From positions 3,224,001 to 3,288,000 of the forward strand of contig NZ_CP162006.1 of NCBI RefSeq assembly GCF_040822085.1: 64,000 nucleotides of DNA. Direction: 5' to 3'. The position numbers and the translations under genes were made by a program. The stretch comes from Rhodoferax sp. WC2427. GTDB taxonomy: Bacteria; Pseudomonadota; Gammaproteobacteria; Burkholderiales; Burkholderiaceae_C. Numbering within the stretch: the first letter of the stretch is position 1; each line of letters opens with the position of its first letter. This document shows, piece by piece, positions 56,300-64,000 of the stretch. Under the pieces are notes generated by a model. It had not been told where the DNA came from. It was given only the letters and a program-made list of their open reading frames with translations, and ran no database searches.

Positions 56300-57851
56300 C
56301 ACCCCATCGGATCACGTCGGAGGCCTGGTCCGTGGCCTCTTGCTGCGACACCGCCCAGGGCAGGTTCCAAACGCCTGTATCCGTGGCACGGGCCATCAGG
56401 TCATTCAGGGCCGGGCTGTTGTCGGACGCGCCGGTGGCACCGGTGGTCTGGTTGTCCAGCACCAGCGCACCGCAGTCGCGCACGGCATCGGCATCCACCC
56501 AGGGCGACCGGAGCAGGTAGCCGTCGATCAGCACGGCCACCCGCTGCGGGCTGTGGGCCACGATGTTGCCGCCCAGCCAGATATCGGACACCACCAGCCG
56601 CAGCGGTGCGTCGGTATGGGCCTTCCAGACCTGCATGGCATTGCGGGCCAGCACCGCGCCAGGGAAGTTCGCCCGGGTCTTGCGGTGCAGGTGGTCGGCC
56701 AGCACGGTCTTGCTGACGGTCATGCCCACGCTCAACAGCACATGCGTGGCCACCACAAATACCAGCACCCGGCGCAGCATGAGCGGGCTGTCAGCGCGGC
56801 GCACCAGGGCCATCACCAGCAGGCCGCTGCACAGGAAGGCGTTGGTGCCCCAGCGCGACTGCAGCTCGGTGCGGCTGGCGATGGCGTAGACGACGGTCAA
56901 CACCAGGGGCGAGAGTGCGGTCACCCACAGAAACAGGCGCTCCTGGGCCGGTAGCACCGGTAGCAGTGCGGCATCCGCGGCCAGGTGCGCCGCTTTGCGG
57001 GGCCAAAACACATAGCCCAGACAGGCCAGCAAGGGCAGCGTGCGGTAGAGCTGTGTCAGGCCAAAGTCCAGCAGGCTGCGCACCCCGGCGAGCCAGCCCG
57101 CCATGGGCTGGGCCACCGAATGGGCGTACTGGAAGGGCAAAAAGTTGGTCTGTTTGAGCCAAATGGCGTGGGGCGTGAGCACCAGTACAAACACCAGCGT
57201 AGCCATGGCCAGCCCCTGCCAGGTGCGGCGGTGGTGCAGGCGGCGGTCCAGCAGCAGGTACAGCACCAGCCCGGCAATCGGCAGCAGGGCCACGTACTTG
57301 ACCAGCATGCCCAGCCCGGCGAACAGCCCGGTCAGGGCCCACAGCCGCAGGTCGCCGCGCCGGGTGGCCTGGTAGAAAAACAGCGTGGTGGCCGCCTGGA
57401 ACGGCAGCACCACCAGGCTGTGGTTGAAGTTGTCGCCGCCCAGGTTGTGGTAGGTCACCAGCGAGGTCAGGGCCATGGCGACCAGGGAGCGCTGCGGCGA
57501 CATGAAGTGGCAGCCCAGCCGCCAGGTCAGCGCCAGCGCCAGCACGATGCAGACCTGGGTGGCCACAAAGGGCAGCGCGATCGACGGGCCAAACACCTGC
57601 AGCAGCAGGTGCATGATCCACGACGGCATGGGCGGGTGCTTCCAGTAGCCGCTCTCCATCGAAAACGACCAGATGAACTGCTCGGCCGAATCGATCTCGG
57701 GGGCGTTATAGGTCAGCCCGAAGGCCAGGCCCCACAGCAGCACCTGGCCCACGCACAGGGCCAGCACCCCCTGCCAGGCCGGTCGCACCCGGTCCACCGG
57801 TGCCACCAACGGCGGCGCGAACTCGGGCGATAGCGTGGTGGCGGGTGGCAC
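56259..57851 (-). CDS. Family 39 glycosyltransferase (ArnT/PMT-like)
   Basis: A 530-aa inner-membrane protein with about 11 hydrophobic segments, of the lipid-linked sugar transferase type. The first periplasmic loop carries APEIDSAEQFIWSFSMESG, an acidic motif at the site expected for the catalytic Asp. A soluble C-terminal region follows (about 410-530). Such enzymes move a sugar or aminoarabinose from an undecaprenyl or polyprenyl phosphate to lipid A or protein. Donor and acceptor are unknown. Confidence 0.83.
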   Translation of the reverse strand: MPPATTLSPEFAPPLVAPVDRVRPAWQGVLALCVGQVLLWGLAFGLTYNAPEIDSAEQFIWSFSMESGYWKHPPMPSWIMHLLLQVFGPSIALPFVATQVCIVLALALTWRLGCHFMSPQRSLVAMALTSLVTYHNLGGDNFNHSLVVLPFQAATTLFFYQATRRGDLRLWALTGLFAGLGMLVKYVALLPIAGLVLYLLLDRRLHHRRTWQGLAMATLVFVLVLTPHAIWLKQTNFLPFQYAHSVAQPMAGWLAGVRSLLDFGLTQLYRTLPLLACLGYVFWPRKAAHLAADAALLPVLPAQERLFLWVTALSPLVLTVVYAIASRTELQSRWGTNAFLCSGLLVMALVRRADSPLMLRRVLVFVVATHVLLSVGMTVSKTVLADHLHRKTRANFPGAVLARNAMQVWKAHTDAPLRLVVSDIWLGGNIVAHSPQRVAVLIDGYLLRSPWVDADAVRDCGALVLDNQTTGATGASDNSPALNDLMARATDTGVWNLPWAVSQQEATDQASDVIRWGVIPPAAPGACKIH

Positions 57852-57914
57852 GGCGGGTGAACCTGAAACAACTTACATGGCTCGGGGTGCGCGCTGCACC
57901 CACGCCCATGCAGC

Positions 57915-60731
57915 TTAGCGCTTGCTCAACAGCACCTTCAGCACGGTCTGCATCCGGCGGGCATTGCCGGCATCGAAGTTGCTGGCCAGCACCTTGGCCG
58001 CATCCTGCGCCCAGGTTTGGGCGGGTGCGGGGTCGTTGCGCTTGGTCAGCAACTGCAGTTGCAGCATGCGGCGGGCGCTGATGTGCTCGGCGGGCGTGGG
58101 CGCTTCGGCGGCCATTTCCAAGCGCAACAGGGCTTCGGCCGTGGTTTTTTCATCGGCCTTGGGGGCAGCAGAAATACTTTGCGACCAGGCGGTGCGGGTG
58201 GCGGCGTTGACGCTGCTACCCAGGGCCTGGGCGGTAGGCAACTGCTCGACATCGCGCTTTTCCCAGGCGGTCAGCAGGTCGGTGAGGACCTCGCCGTGGG
58301 CCTGGGCGGCCAGCTTCTTCAGGGCGTGCTGGGCGTTTTCCAGGGCATCGCGCTGGGCGCGGAAGGCCGCGTCACCCAGGCGGGGGCCGCGGTCTTCGAA
58401 CGCGGGGCGGTCGCCAAAGCGGCCACCGTCACGGGATGGACGGTCACCGCGCTCGCTGCGGATCGGTTCGAACTTGTTGTCGCCAGGGCGTGGCGCACCG
58501 CGTGGGCCGTCCTTGCGGTCACCAAATTTGCCGCCACGGCCTGCGGCGGCGGCGGGCTCGGCTTTCTTCATGCCGGGGCGGTCGTCGCCGCGCATGGCCA
58601 CCACCGGCTTGCGCACGGGCTTGGGCGGTTCGACCGGAGCGGCTTCGGCAGCGGGTTCGGCATATGCTACGGTTTCTGTAGCTTCCTGCGCTGATTCTGC
58701 GGGCGCTGGAGCCTGATTTTCTTCAGAAACTTCCGACACCGGCGCAGCAGCCTGGGCTTCGGCCTGCACGGCGGATTCGGCCACGGCTTCGGCTTTCTCG
58801 GCTTGCACCGCAGCCTGCGCCAGGGCCTGGCCACGCAGCGCGGCTTCCAGACCGGCCACGGCCGTGCGGATCTTTTGGGCATCGCCGGTGGCGTTGGCGG
58901 CATCCAGGGCCTTGGCGGCGTCCAGCACCATGCGGTCGCGGTCGCTCAGGGCCGAGGCGGATTTTTCGCGCTCTTCGGTCTTGCGGTTGAAGGCATCGTC
59001 CAGCGGCTTGCGGAACGCGTCCCACAGCTTTTGCTCGAACTTGCGGTCCATGGGCACGCCCTGGGCCTCGGCCTGCCAGCGCTGCTGCAGGGCCTTGACG
59101 GCGTCGATGCGCAGCACCGGGGCGGCACCCAGTACCTTGGCTTCTTCGATCATGGCGTGGCGGCGTTCAACGCTGGCCTTTTGCAAGTTCTCGAGTGGCG
59201 CGGCGGCCTGGCCGATGGCCTCTTTCCACAGCGGCTGCATTTCGGCAAAGGCTTTTTCGCCCAGGTGGCCGGCATCGCGCCAGCGGTCGCCAAACTGGTG
59301 CAGGATGCGGGAGAAGCCCTTCCAGTCACCGTCTTTGGCCGTCACGTTCTCGGCGGCCCAGGCCTTGACTTCTTCGATCAGGGCCAGGCGCTGGGCTTTA
59401 TGGGCCACGGCATCGGTCTTGACCTTGTCGAGCCAGGCTTCCACGACCTTGTAGGCTTCGTTGCAGGCTTCGTCGAAGCGCTTCCACAGCGCGTGGTTGG
59501 GCACGCCGCCTTGGTCGGTTTGCTTCCACTGCTCGCGCATTTGGCGCAGCGTGTCTTGCATCTTGCGTCCGCCCAGGGCGTGGCCTTCGGGGCGTTTCAA
59601 CAAGCCCTCAGCCTTGATCAGCAGTTCTTCGCGCAGTTGGTCGGCGCGCCAGCGCTGCCAGCCCTCTAACTCACCGGCGGCGGCCAGGGCGGCCTGGGCG
59701 GCATTGCCCAGCTTGTCGTCGACCAGGCGGCTGTGTTCTTTCAGGGCGTTGCGCAGGGCGGCGGCGGCACCGGCGCTGGCTTTGCCATGGCCTTCGGCCA
59801 CTTCTTGCTCGACCTTGGTCAGTGCGGCTTGCACGGCCAGGTTGGCGGCCTCGCGCAGGGCCGGGTCTACCGGCGCCTTGGGGGCGCGGGCGGGCTTGTC
59901 AGATTTGGCGGCTTCCAGCGGGATGCCACGGGCCACGCGGACCTCGTCGGCCCACACGTTCACCGGGGGCAGCGGCGCGGCGGCATCGGCATCGGCGGCC
60001 ACGGCCAGGGCCAGGGCGCTTTGGAAGGCTTCCCACACCACCAGCAACTGGCCGCGCGAGGCGTCCAGCATGGTGGGGTACTTGCCGTCCACGCTGCTCC
60101 AGTTGGTATCGGCGGCCAGGGCGGTGGCCTGGTCTTGCCAATGTTGTACGTCGTTGCGCAGCACTTCCAGGGCGGTCTGGGCATCGCGCCAGGGCTTGGT
60201 GGACAGCACTTCGATGCGCTGGGCCAGCAGCACGGCGGCTTCGCGCTGCACTTGCACGCGGTGTTGCAGGTCTTCAATGCCTTTGACGCGGTCGGCCAGC
60301 TGCACGCGCAGGGCGGCCAGTGGCTCTTTGCTCAGCGGGGCACCGGCTTTGGCGGCATCGCGCTGCCAGGCCATGGCATCGGCCATGTTCAGGCGCGGCA
60401 ACTCCAGCAGCGCGGTGGCCTTGCGGGCCCATTCGGCGGCGATGAGTTCGGCACCCTTGGTGCGCTTGAGTTCGTCGAGCTTTTCGCGCAGCGGCTTGGC
60501 GGCCCCGCGGTCGCGCCCGTTCAGTTCCTGGAACACTTCATGCATCTGCTCGTAGCTGGGGTTGGTGACCAGCCAGTCGCGGATGCGCTGGGCACGCTCG
60601 CCCGCCGTGTGGGCCGAGAAAGCGCCGCCGGTCAGGGCGTCGAGCGGATGCGGTTCGTTGGATTTGGTGGTCACAGCAGGCTTTTCAGACACAGGGGCAG
60701 GCACGGTTTTAGGAGTGGAGAAACCAAACAT
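57915..60731 (-). CDS. Large DUF349 repeat protein
   Basis: A 938-aa cytoplasmic protein rich in Ala and charged residues. Several DUF349 helical repeats (W-K-x3-R/D motifs such as DGDWKGFSRILHQFGDRWRDAG and REQWKQTDQGGVPNHALWKRFDEA) occupy about residues 30-640. A disordered, acidic then Arg/Gly-rich region (about 660-800: PGMKKAEPAAAAGRGGKFGDRK) follows, then a helical C-terminal part. Function unknown in this form. The disordered part carries a repeat-encoded stretch. Confidence 0.85.
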   Translation of the reverse strand: MFGFSTPKTVPAPVSEKPAVTTKSNEPHPLDALTGGAFSAHTAGERAQRIRDWLVTNPSYEQMHEVFQELNGRDRGAAKPLREKLDELKRTKGAELIAAEWARKATALLELPRLNMADAMAWQRDAAKAGAPLSKEPLAALRVQLADRVKGIEDLQHRVQVQREAAVLLAQRIEVLSTKPWRDAQTALEVLRNDVQHWQDQATALAADTNWSSVDGKYPTMLDASRGQLLVVWEAFQSALALAVAADADAAAPLPPVNVWADEVRVARGIPLEAAKSDKPARAPKAPVDPALREAANLAVQAALTKVEQEVAEGHGKASAGAAAALRNALKEHSRLVDDKLGNAAQAALAAAGELEGWQRWRADQLREELLIKAEGLLKRPEGHALGGRKMQDTLRQMREQWKQTDQGGVPNHALWKRFDEACNEAYKVVEAWLDKVKTDAVAHKAQRLALIEEVKAWAAENVTAKDGDWKGFSRILHQFGDRWRDAGHLGEKAFAEMQPLWKEAIGQAAAPLENLQKASVERRHAMIEEAKVLGAAPVLRIDAVKALQQRWQAEAQGVPMDRKFEQKLWDAFRKPLDDAFNRKTEEREKSASALSDRDRMVLDAAKALDAANATGDAQKIRTAVAGLEAALRGQALAQAAVQAEKAEAVAESAVQAEAQAAAPVSEVSEENQAPAPAESAQEATETVAYAEPAAEAAPVEPPKPVRKPVVAMRGDDRPGMKKAEPAAAAGRGGKFGDRKDGPRGAPRPGDNKFEPIRSERGDRPSRDGGRFGDRPAFEDRGPRLGDAAFRAQRDALENAQHALKKLAAQAHGEVLTDLLTAWEKRDVEQLPTAQALGSSVNAATRTAWSQSISAAPKADEKTTAEALLRLEMAAEAPTPAEHISARRMLQLQLLTKRNDPAPAQTWAQDAAKVLASNFDAGNARRMQTVLKVLLSKR
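58665..58720 (+). repeat. Dispersed repeat inside DUF349 gene
   Basis: GGTTTCTGTAGCTTCCTGCG then CTGATTCTGCGGGCGCTGGA on the plus strand, antisense to the gene. In frame it gives APAPAESAQEATETVAYA in the low-complexity region. Confidence 0.65.
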
Positions 60732-60805
60732 GGATGGACTTATTCTTGGAGGTTAGCCAGCGGACACCAGCCAGGTTTTCACCAGATGGCCGGTATCCGC
60801 TAAAG

Positions 60806-60834
60806 GTAAATAAACAAGTGGCCCTTCGGCCACA
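60806..60834 (-). terminator. Possible terminator after the DUF748 gene
   Basis: GTGGCC, GAAG, GGCCAC on the minus strand followed by TTGTTTATTTACC. The stem is short but GC-rich and sits 90 bp after the DUF748 stop, before DUF349. Confidence 0.5.
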
Positions 60835-60922
60835 AGCGCCCAACGGCCACTGGGGCCGCATCCGGGCAAGACCGCTATTTTCGCCGCTTTTCAGGCGGAG
60901 TTGTAAATAGCGCAGATTGGCA

Positions 60923-63900
60923 TCACGGCATGGCCAGTTGCAGGTCGGCCTGGGGCTTCCAACCGCTGCCTTCGTCCACCGTTTTGGACGCGCCCAGAAA
61001 CAGCCGGTCCAGCGGCAATTGCTTGGCCGCCAGGTAGTCGCGCACGGCCACGCCGCGCTGGACGGCGAGCTGGCGGATGGCGTCTCCGTCGGCGGGCATA
61101 TTGGCCAGCAGCAGTTGCTCCATCTCGGGCACCGGCAGGTCCTTGACCAGGCCCAGAGCGTTGCGCGGCTTGGGGAAGCTGGCGCGCTTGTAGATGGCCT
61201 TGAGCAACGCCGGGTATTCCGCGTCCGACACCGCGGTGGTGGCGGGATCGTCCGGCGCGCTGCCGTCGCCCTCCTCCTTGGGGGCCTCCAGCGGTGTGCC
61301 CTTCAGCGTGGTGTTGCGGCGCTTTTCGGCCTCGACGCGGCGCTGCAGCTTCTCGCGCTGCAGGGCATCGCGCTCGGCATTCAGGCTGGCGCTGCCCACC
61401 ACGGTGAGCTTCAGGGTGGGCCGGTCGGTCAGGGCCTTGGCCACCTTGTCCAGGCCCGCGCGGGCGTCGGGGCCCAGGGCCGCGCTGCCCAGCGGGAAGT
61501 TGACCGTGCCCAGCGCATCCGCCCCGCCACCAAATGCGTGGGTCAGCAGGCTGAACGGGGCGGTGATGGCCTTGGTGATCAGGTTGCCCAGGATCTTGAA
61601 GATCACCGGGCCGATGCGGAACTGCGGGTCGTTCAGCGATCCCGACAGCGGCAGGTCCAGGTTGATCACGCCATTGCTGTCCGCCAGCAAGGCCACGGCC
61701 AGCTTGACCGGCAGGCTGCTGGGCGCGCCCGGCACCTGTTCGCCAAAAGTGAGCTGGTTCAGGACGATGCTGTTGGTGGCGGTGAGCTGGCCGTTGGGCA
61801 GCACCACGTAGTGCACGTCGATGCTGAGCTTGCCGCGCTCGATGCCGTGGCCCACGTAGAACACGCTGTACGGCGACAGGCTGGGCAGCTCCAGGTCGGT
61901 GACCTTGCTCTTGATGTCCAGCGCCAGCGGCTTGGCCAGGGGATTGAGCTGGCCCAAAATCTCCAGCACGGCAGAGTCGCCCACGCGGCCCCGCAGCTCC
62001 AGGTCGGCCATCTGCACGGTGCCAGCCACGGGCACCGACGCAAACGCGCCCAGCCGCCCGGTCAGGGCGCTGAGGTTGGCGCTGTAGTTGGGTTTGATGA
62101 AATAGTCGGTGAACAGCACCCGGCCATTGACCAGGCTGATGCCGCCAAAGCGCACCACCGCGCCGCCGGGCTCGGTTTCTGTTTTGATGTCTTTGGGGGC
62201 GCTAGCGCTTATGGCGGGGGCGGTAGCAGCTACTTTTTTGGTAGCAGAAGCGGTGTCGGCCGGACTGGGCTTGACCAGGTCTTGCAGGTTCAGGCGGCCG
62301 TTTTCGTTGAGCACCAGGCGGGCATAGAAGTCGCTGAGGGCGGTTTCCTTCACGTCCACGGTGGTGGGGCTGGTGGGCGACATGGATACATCCACCCCGC
62401 GCAGGTTCAGCAGCTTCCAGCGCAGCAGGGCCTGTTCGCTGGAGGCATCGGCCACCTTCGCTGCCGTAGCGGCAGCACCCAGCGGTGCGGAACTGGGTGC
62501 CGCGGGGGCACTGGCCTGGATGGCGACCATGGCCACGCCGTTGTTGGCGCGGAAGTCTTCCAGCGTGCCGTCGCCCTTGACCTTGAGCACCGGGCCGGCC
62601 GGGCTGGCGGTGTAGGCCACCTGGCCCTTGAAGCTGGTGTCGGCGCGCACGATGTCCACGTTGAGCGACGCGCCGAAATACGGCTCCAGCGCATGCAGCG
62701 GCAGGTGCAGCAGATCAACCTGGCCCACGACGGCCAGCGGCTGCAGGGCCAGCGTGCCCTTGAAAGCCAGCCGCCCCGGCTCGGTGTTGCGCGTGTTTTC
62801 GGCGCCGATGCGGGCGCTGATGTTCAAGGGCGAAGCCTTGGCGCTGCCGGGCACCAGGTCTTTCATCTGTACGCTGAGCGCGCTGATGTCCATGGCCACC
62901 GGCTGGTAGGTCGACTGGTCGAGGTAGGACAGCGCACCGCCGTCCAACGCCAGATCGGCAATGCTGACCGACCAGGGAGCGCTGGCGGGCGCGGGGCGGG
63001 ACAGCTTCGGGTCGGCACTGGCCGCCGGGGTTTTCAGCCAGCGCTCAAACATCCAATGGCCGTCGGTGCTGCGCTCCACTTTGGTGCGCGGCTCGGTGAG
63101 AACCAGTTTGCCGATCTGCACGCGCTGCGCGGACACATCCACCACCGCCTGGCTGAGCTGCAACTGGCGCAGGCTGAACAGGCTGGAAGCGGCCACTTTG
63201 CCCTTCGCGGGCGTTTCGCCCAGGGCCAGTCGGTCCAGCGTGAGCTGCTTGGCCGTGACCAGCAGCGCGCCCGCGGCCTGCCAGTGCACCTGCAGATCAG
63301 CCCCCAGCTGCCCGCTGAGCCGGGACTCCAGGGTGTTGGCCAGGTAGGGCGCGGCGATGGCCAGCGGCAGGCCACCCAGGGTGGCATCGACCGTGGCCTC
63401 GACATCGGTGGCGGTGCCCGAGAGCTTCAAATCGGCAGGTGTGGTGGAAGCCGTACCGCCTTCGACCTGCGCCGACGCGTTGAACGCCAGCGGTTGGGTG
63501 AAGGGCCAGGTGATGGCCGAGGCCTCCAGCGCCACGCCGTGCAAGGCCGCCTCGGCGGTGGGGCGGGTGCTGGCATCCGACCAGCGCAGCGTGCCGTCTT
63601 GCAGGGCCAGCTTGGCGACGCTGACTTTCCAGCCCGTTTCGTCTTTGGAGTCTTTTGCGGCGCTGGCGCTTGCTGCATCGGCGGGAGCAGCTACTTTTTT
63701 TATAGTACTTTCAATTTTCGCGGGCGAGGTGAATTGCAGCTGGCCGGCTGCGTCGCGGCGCAGATCGACCACCGGGGCACCCAGCGCGATCTCGCTGATC
63801 TTCACGCTGCGCTCCAGCGGGCGCAGCTCGTCCAGCGCCACCTTGAGCGAGTCCAGTGCCAGCCATTTGTCGCCCTGCGGGTTGGCGATCTTGAGGTGCT

Positions 63901-64000
63901 CGGCCTGCACCGTGCCGCTGAGCACCACCGACATCTTGGGGGTTTGCTCAAACGCAAATTGCAGGTCGCCACTGAGCACTGCGCCCTGCAACTGCACGGG
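60923..64000 (-). CDS. DUF748 (AsmA-like) protein, 5' end beyond window
   Basis: At least 1025 residues are visible and the N-terminus lies off the right edge. The beta-rich repetitive part resembles DUF748/AsmA-family proteins that span the periplasm and move lipids (FPLGSAALGPDARAGLDKVAK near the C-terminus begins an OmpA-like segment). That segment continues into LTVVGSASLNAERDAL and LAVQRGVAVRDYLAAKQLP. Two in-frame repeat copies give Ala/Lys-rich linkers. Function inferred from family only. Confidence 0.85.
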   Translation of the reverse strand, partial: PVQLQGAVLSGDLQFAFEQTPKMSVVLSGTVQAEHLKIANPQGDKWLALDSLKVALDELRPLERSVKISEIALGAPVVDLRRDAAGQLQFTSPAKIESTIKKVAAPADAASASAAKDSKDETGWKVSVAKLALQDGTLRWSDASTRPTAEAALHGVALEASAITWPFTQPLAFNASAQVEGGTASTTPADLKLSGTATDVEATVDATLGGLPLAIAAPYLANTLESRLSGQLGADLQVHWQAAGALLVTAKQLTLDRLALGETPAKGKVAASSLFSLRQLQLSQAVVDVSAQRVQIGKLVLTEPRTKVERSTDGHWMFERWLKTPAASADPKLSRPAPASAPWSVSIADLALDGGALSYLDQSTYQPVAMDISALSVQMKDLVPGSAKASPLNISARIGAENTRNTEPGRLAFKGTLALQPLAVVGQVDLLHLPLHALEPYFGASLNVDIVRADTSFKGQVAYTASPAGPVLKVKGDGTLEDFRANNGVAMVAIQASAPAAPSSAPLGAAATAAKVADASSEQALLRWKLLNLRGVDVSMSPTSPTTVDVKETALSDFYARLVLNENGRLNLQDLVKPSPADTASATKKVAATAPAISASAPKDIKTETEPGGAVVRFGGISLVNGRVLFTDYFIKPNYSANLSALTGRLGAFASVPVAGTVQMADLELRGRVGDSAVLEILGQLNPLAKPLALDIKSKVTDLELPSLSPYSVFYVGHGIERGKLSIDVHYVVLPNGQLTATNSIVLNQLTFGEQVPGAPSSLPVKLAVALLADSNGVINLDLPLSGSLNDPQFRIGPVIFKILGNLITKAITAPFSLLTHAFGGGADALGTVNFPLGSAALGPDARAGLDKVAKALTDRPTLKLTVVGSASLNAERDALQREKLQRRVEAEKRRNTTLKGTPLEAPKEEGDGSAPDDPATTAVSDAEYPALLKAIYKRASFPKPRNALGLVKDLPVPEMEQLLLANMPADGDAIRQLAVQRGVAVRDYLAAKQLPLDRLFLGASKTVDEGSGWKPQADLQLAMP
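62198..62258 (-). repeat. Dispersed repeat inside DUF748 gene (copy 1)
   Basis: Minus strand: GCTACCAAAAAAGTAGCTGC, then TACCGCCCCCGCCATAAGCG, encoding SATKKVAATAPAISAS. Same orientation as the gene. Confidence 0.7.
63660..63706 (-). repeat. Dispersed repeat inside DUF748 gene (copy 2)
   Basis: Minus strand: ACTATAAAAAAAGTAGCTGC, then TCCCGCCGATGCAGCAAGCG, encoding TIKKVAAPADAASASAA. Same linker type as copy 1. Confidence 0.7.

Overview
The window looks like a chromosomal segment of a betaproteobacterium of the family Comamonadaceae, most like Rhodoferax and its relatives. This is inferred from high GC, the gene content (EarP with an Arg32-type EF-P, a surE-pcm-nlpD-rpoS cluster, giant DUF349 and DUF748 proteins), and a dispersed short repeat built around TAGCTNCTNACGCTTAT that I associate with this family. 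No phage, insertion sequence, CRISPR array or rRNA operon was seen. Two tRNA genes are present, His(GTG) and Val(TAC). Gene density is about 90%.

Layout: 1-2834 holds the start of a urea ABC transporter operon (urtA, then urtB, which runs off the left edge), with a terminator hairpin between the two genes. 3005-6742 carries an FAD-linked sugar-lactone-type oxidase, two small exported proteins (YceI family and an unknown), a 76-residue Cys-rich protein and a DUF2520 dehydrogenase-like protein. 6888-15751 is a coherent 5-oxoproline (pyroglutamate) and gamma-glutamyl block: DUF969 and DUF979 transporter subunits, PxpA, a fused PxpB-PxpC and a fused biotin carboxylase/biotin carrier, transcribed away from a GntR/FCD regulator, followed by an NTF2-like protein and a leaderless gamma-glutamyltransferase. 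15832-17985 has a patatin-like protein that has lost its catalytic residues, and a ParD-like antitoxin coupled to methionine aminopeptidase. 18388-22449 is an oxidative stress and iron region (ahpC, ahpF, a DEDDh exonuclease, bfr).

23165-27915 encodes a YhaO/YhaN (SbcD/SbcC-like) nuclease-ATPase pair. 28022-31584 is a livHMGF branched-chain amino acid transporter operon without a binding protein. 32007-39556 has rarA, a degenerate HD-GYP protein, lolA-ftsK, a Crp/Fnr regulator and trxB. 39636-43699 is the surE-pcm-nlpD-rpoS-DUF1439 operon, followed by a PAS-GGDEF-EAL protein, tRNA-His, a PpiD-like chaperone, tRNA-Val, an HU gene, pgsA and uvrC. 51971-60731 has a YgjP/M48-like peptidase, earP-efp, a UvrD-like helicase, a family-39 glycosyltransferase and DUF349. 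The right edge holds the C-terminal part of a DUF748 (AsmA-like) protein.

The most interesting signals are these: the dispersed repeat, about 19 copies, around half of them read in frame inside genes, including the signal peptides of UrtB and LolA; three evenly spaced palindromes in front of the 5-oxoproline operon; the ParD-like/Map pair with its own inverted-repeat operator; a bacterioferritin with Thr at the ferroxidase Glu127 position; and probable pseudoenzymes of the patatin and HD-GYP families.
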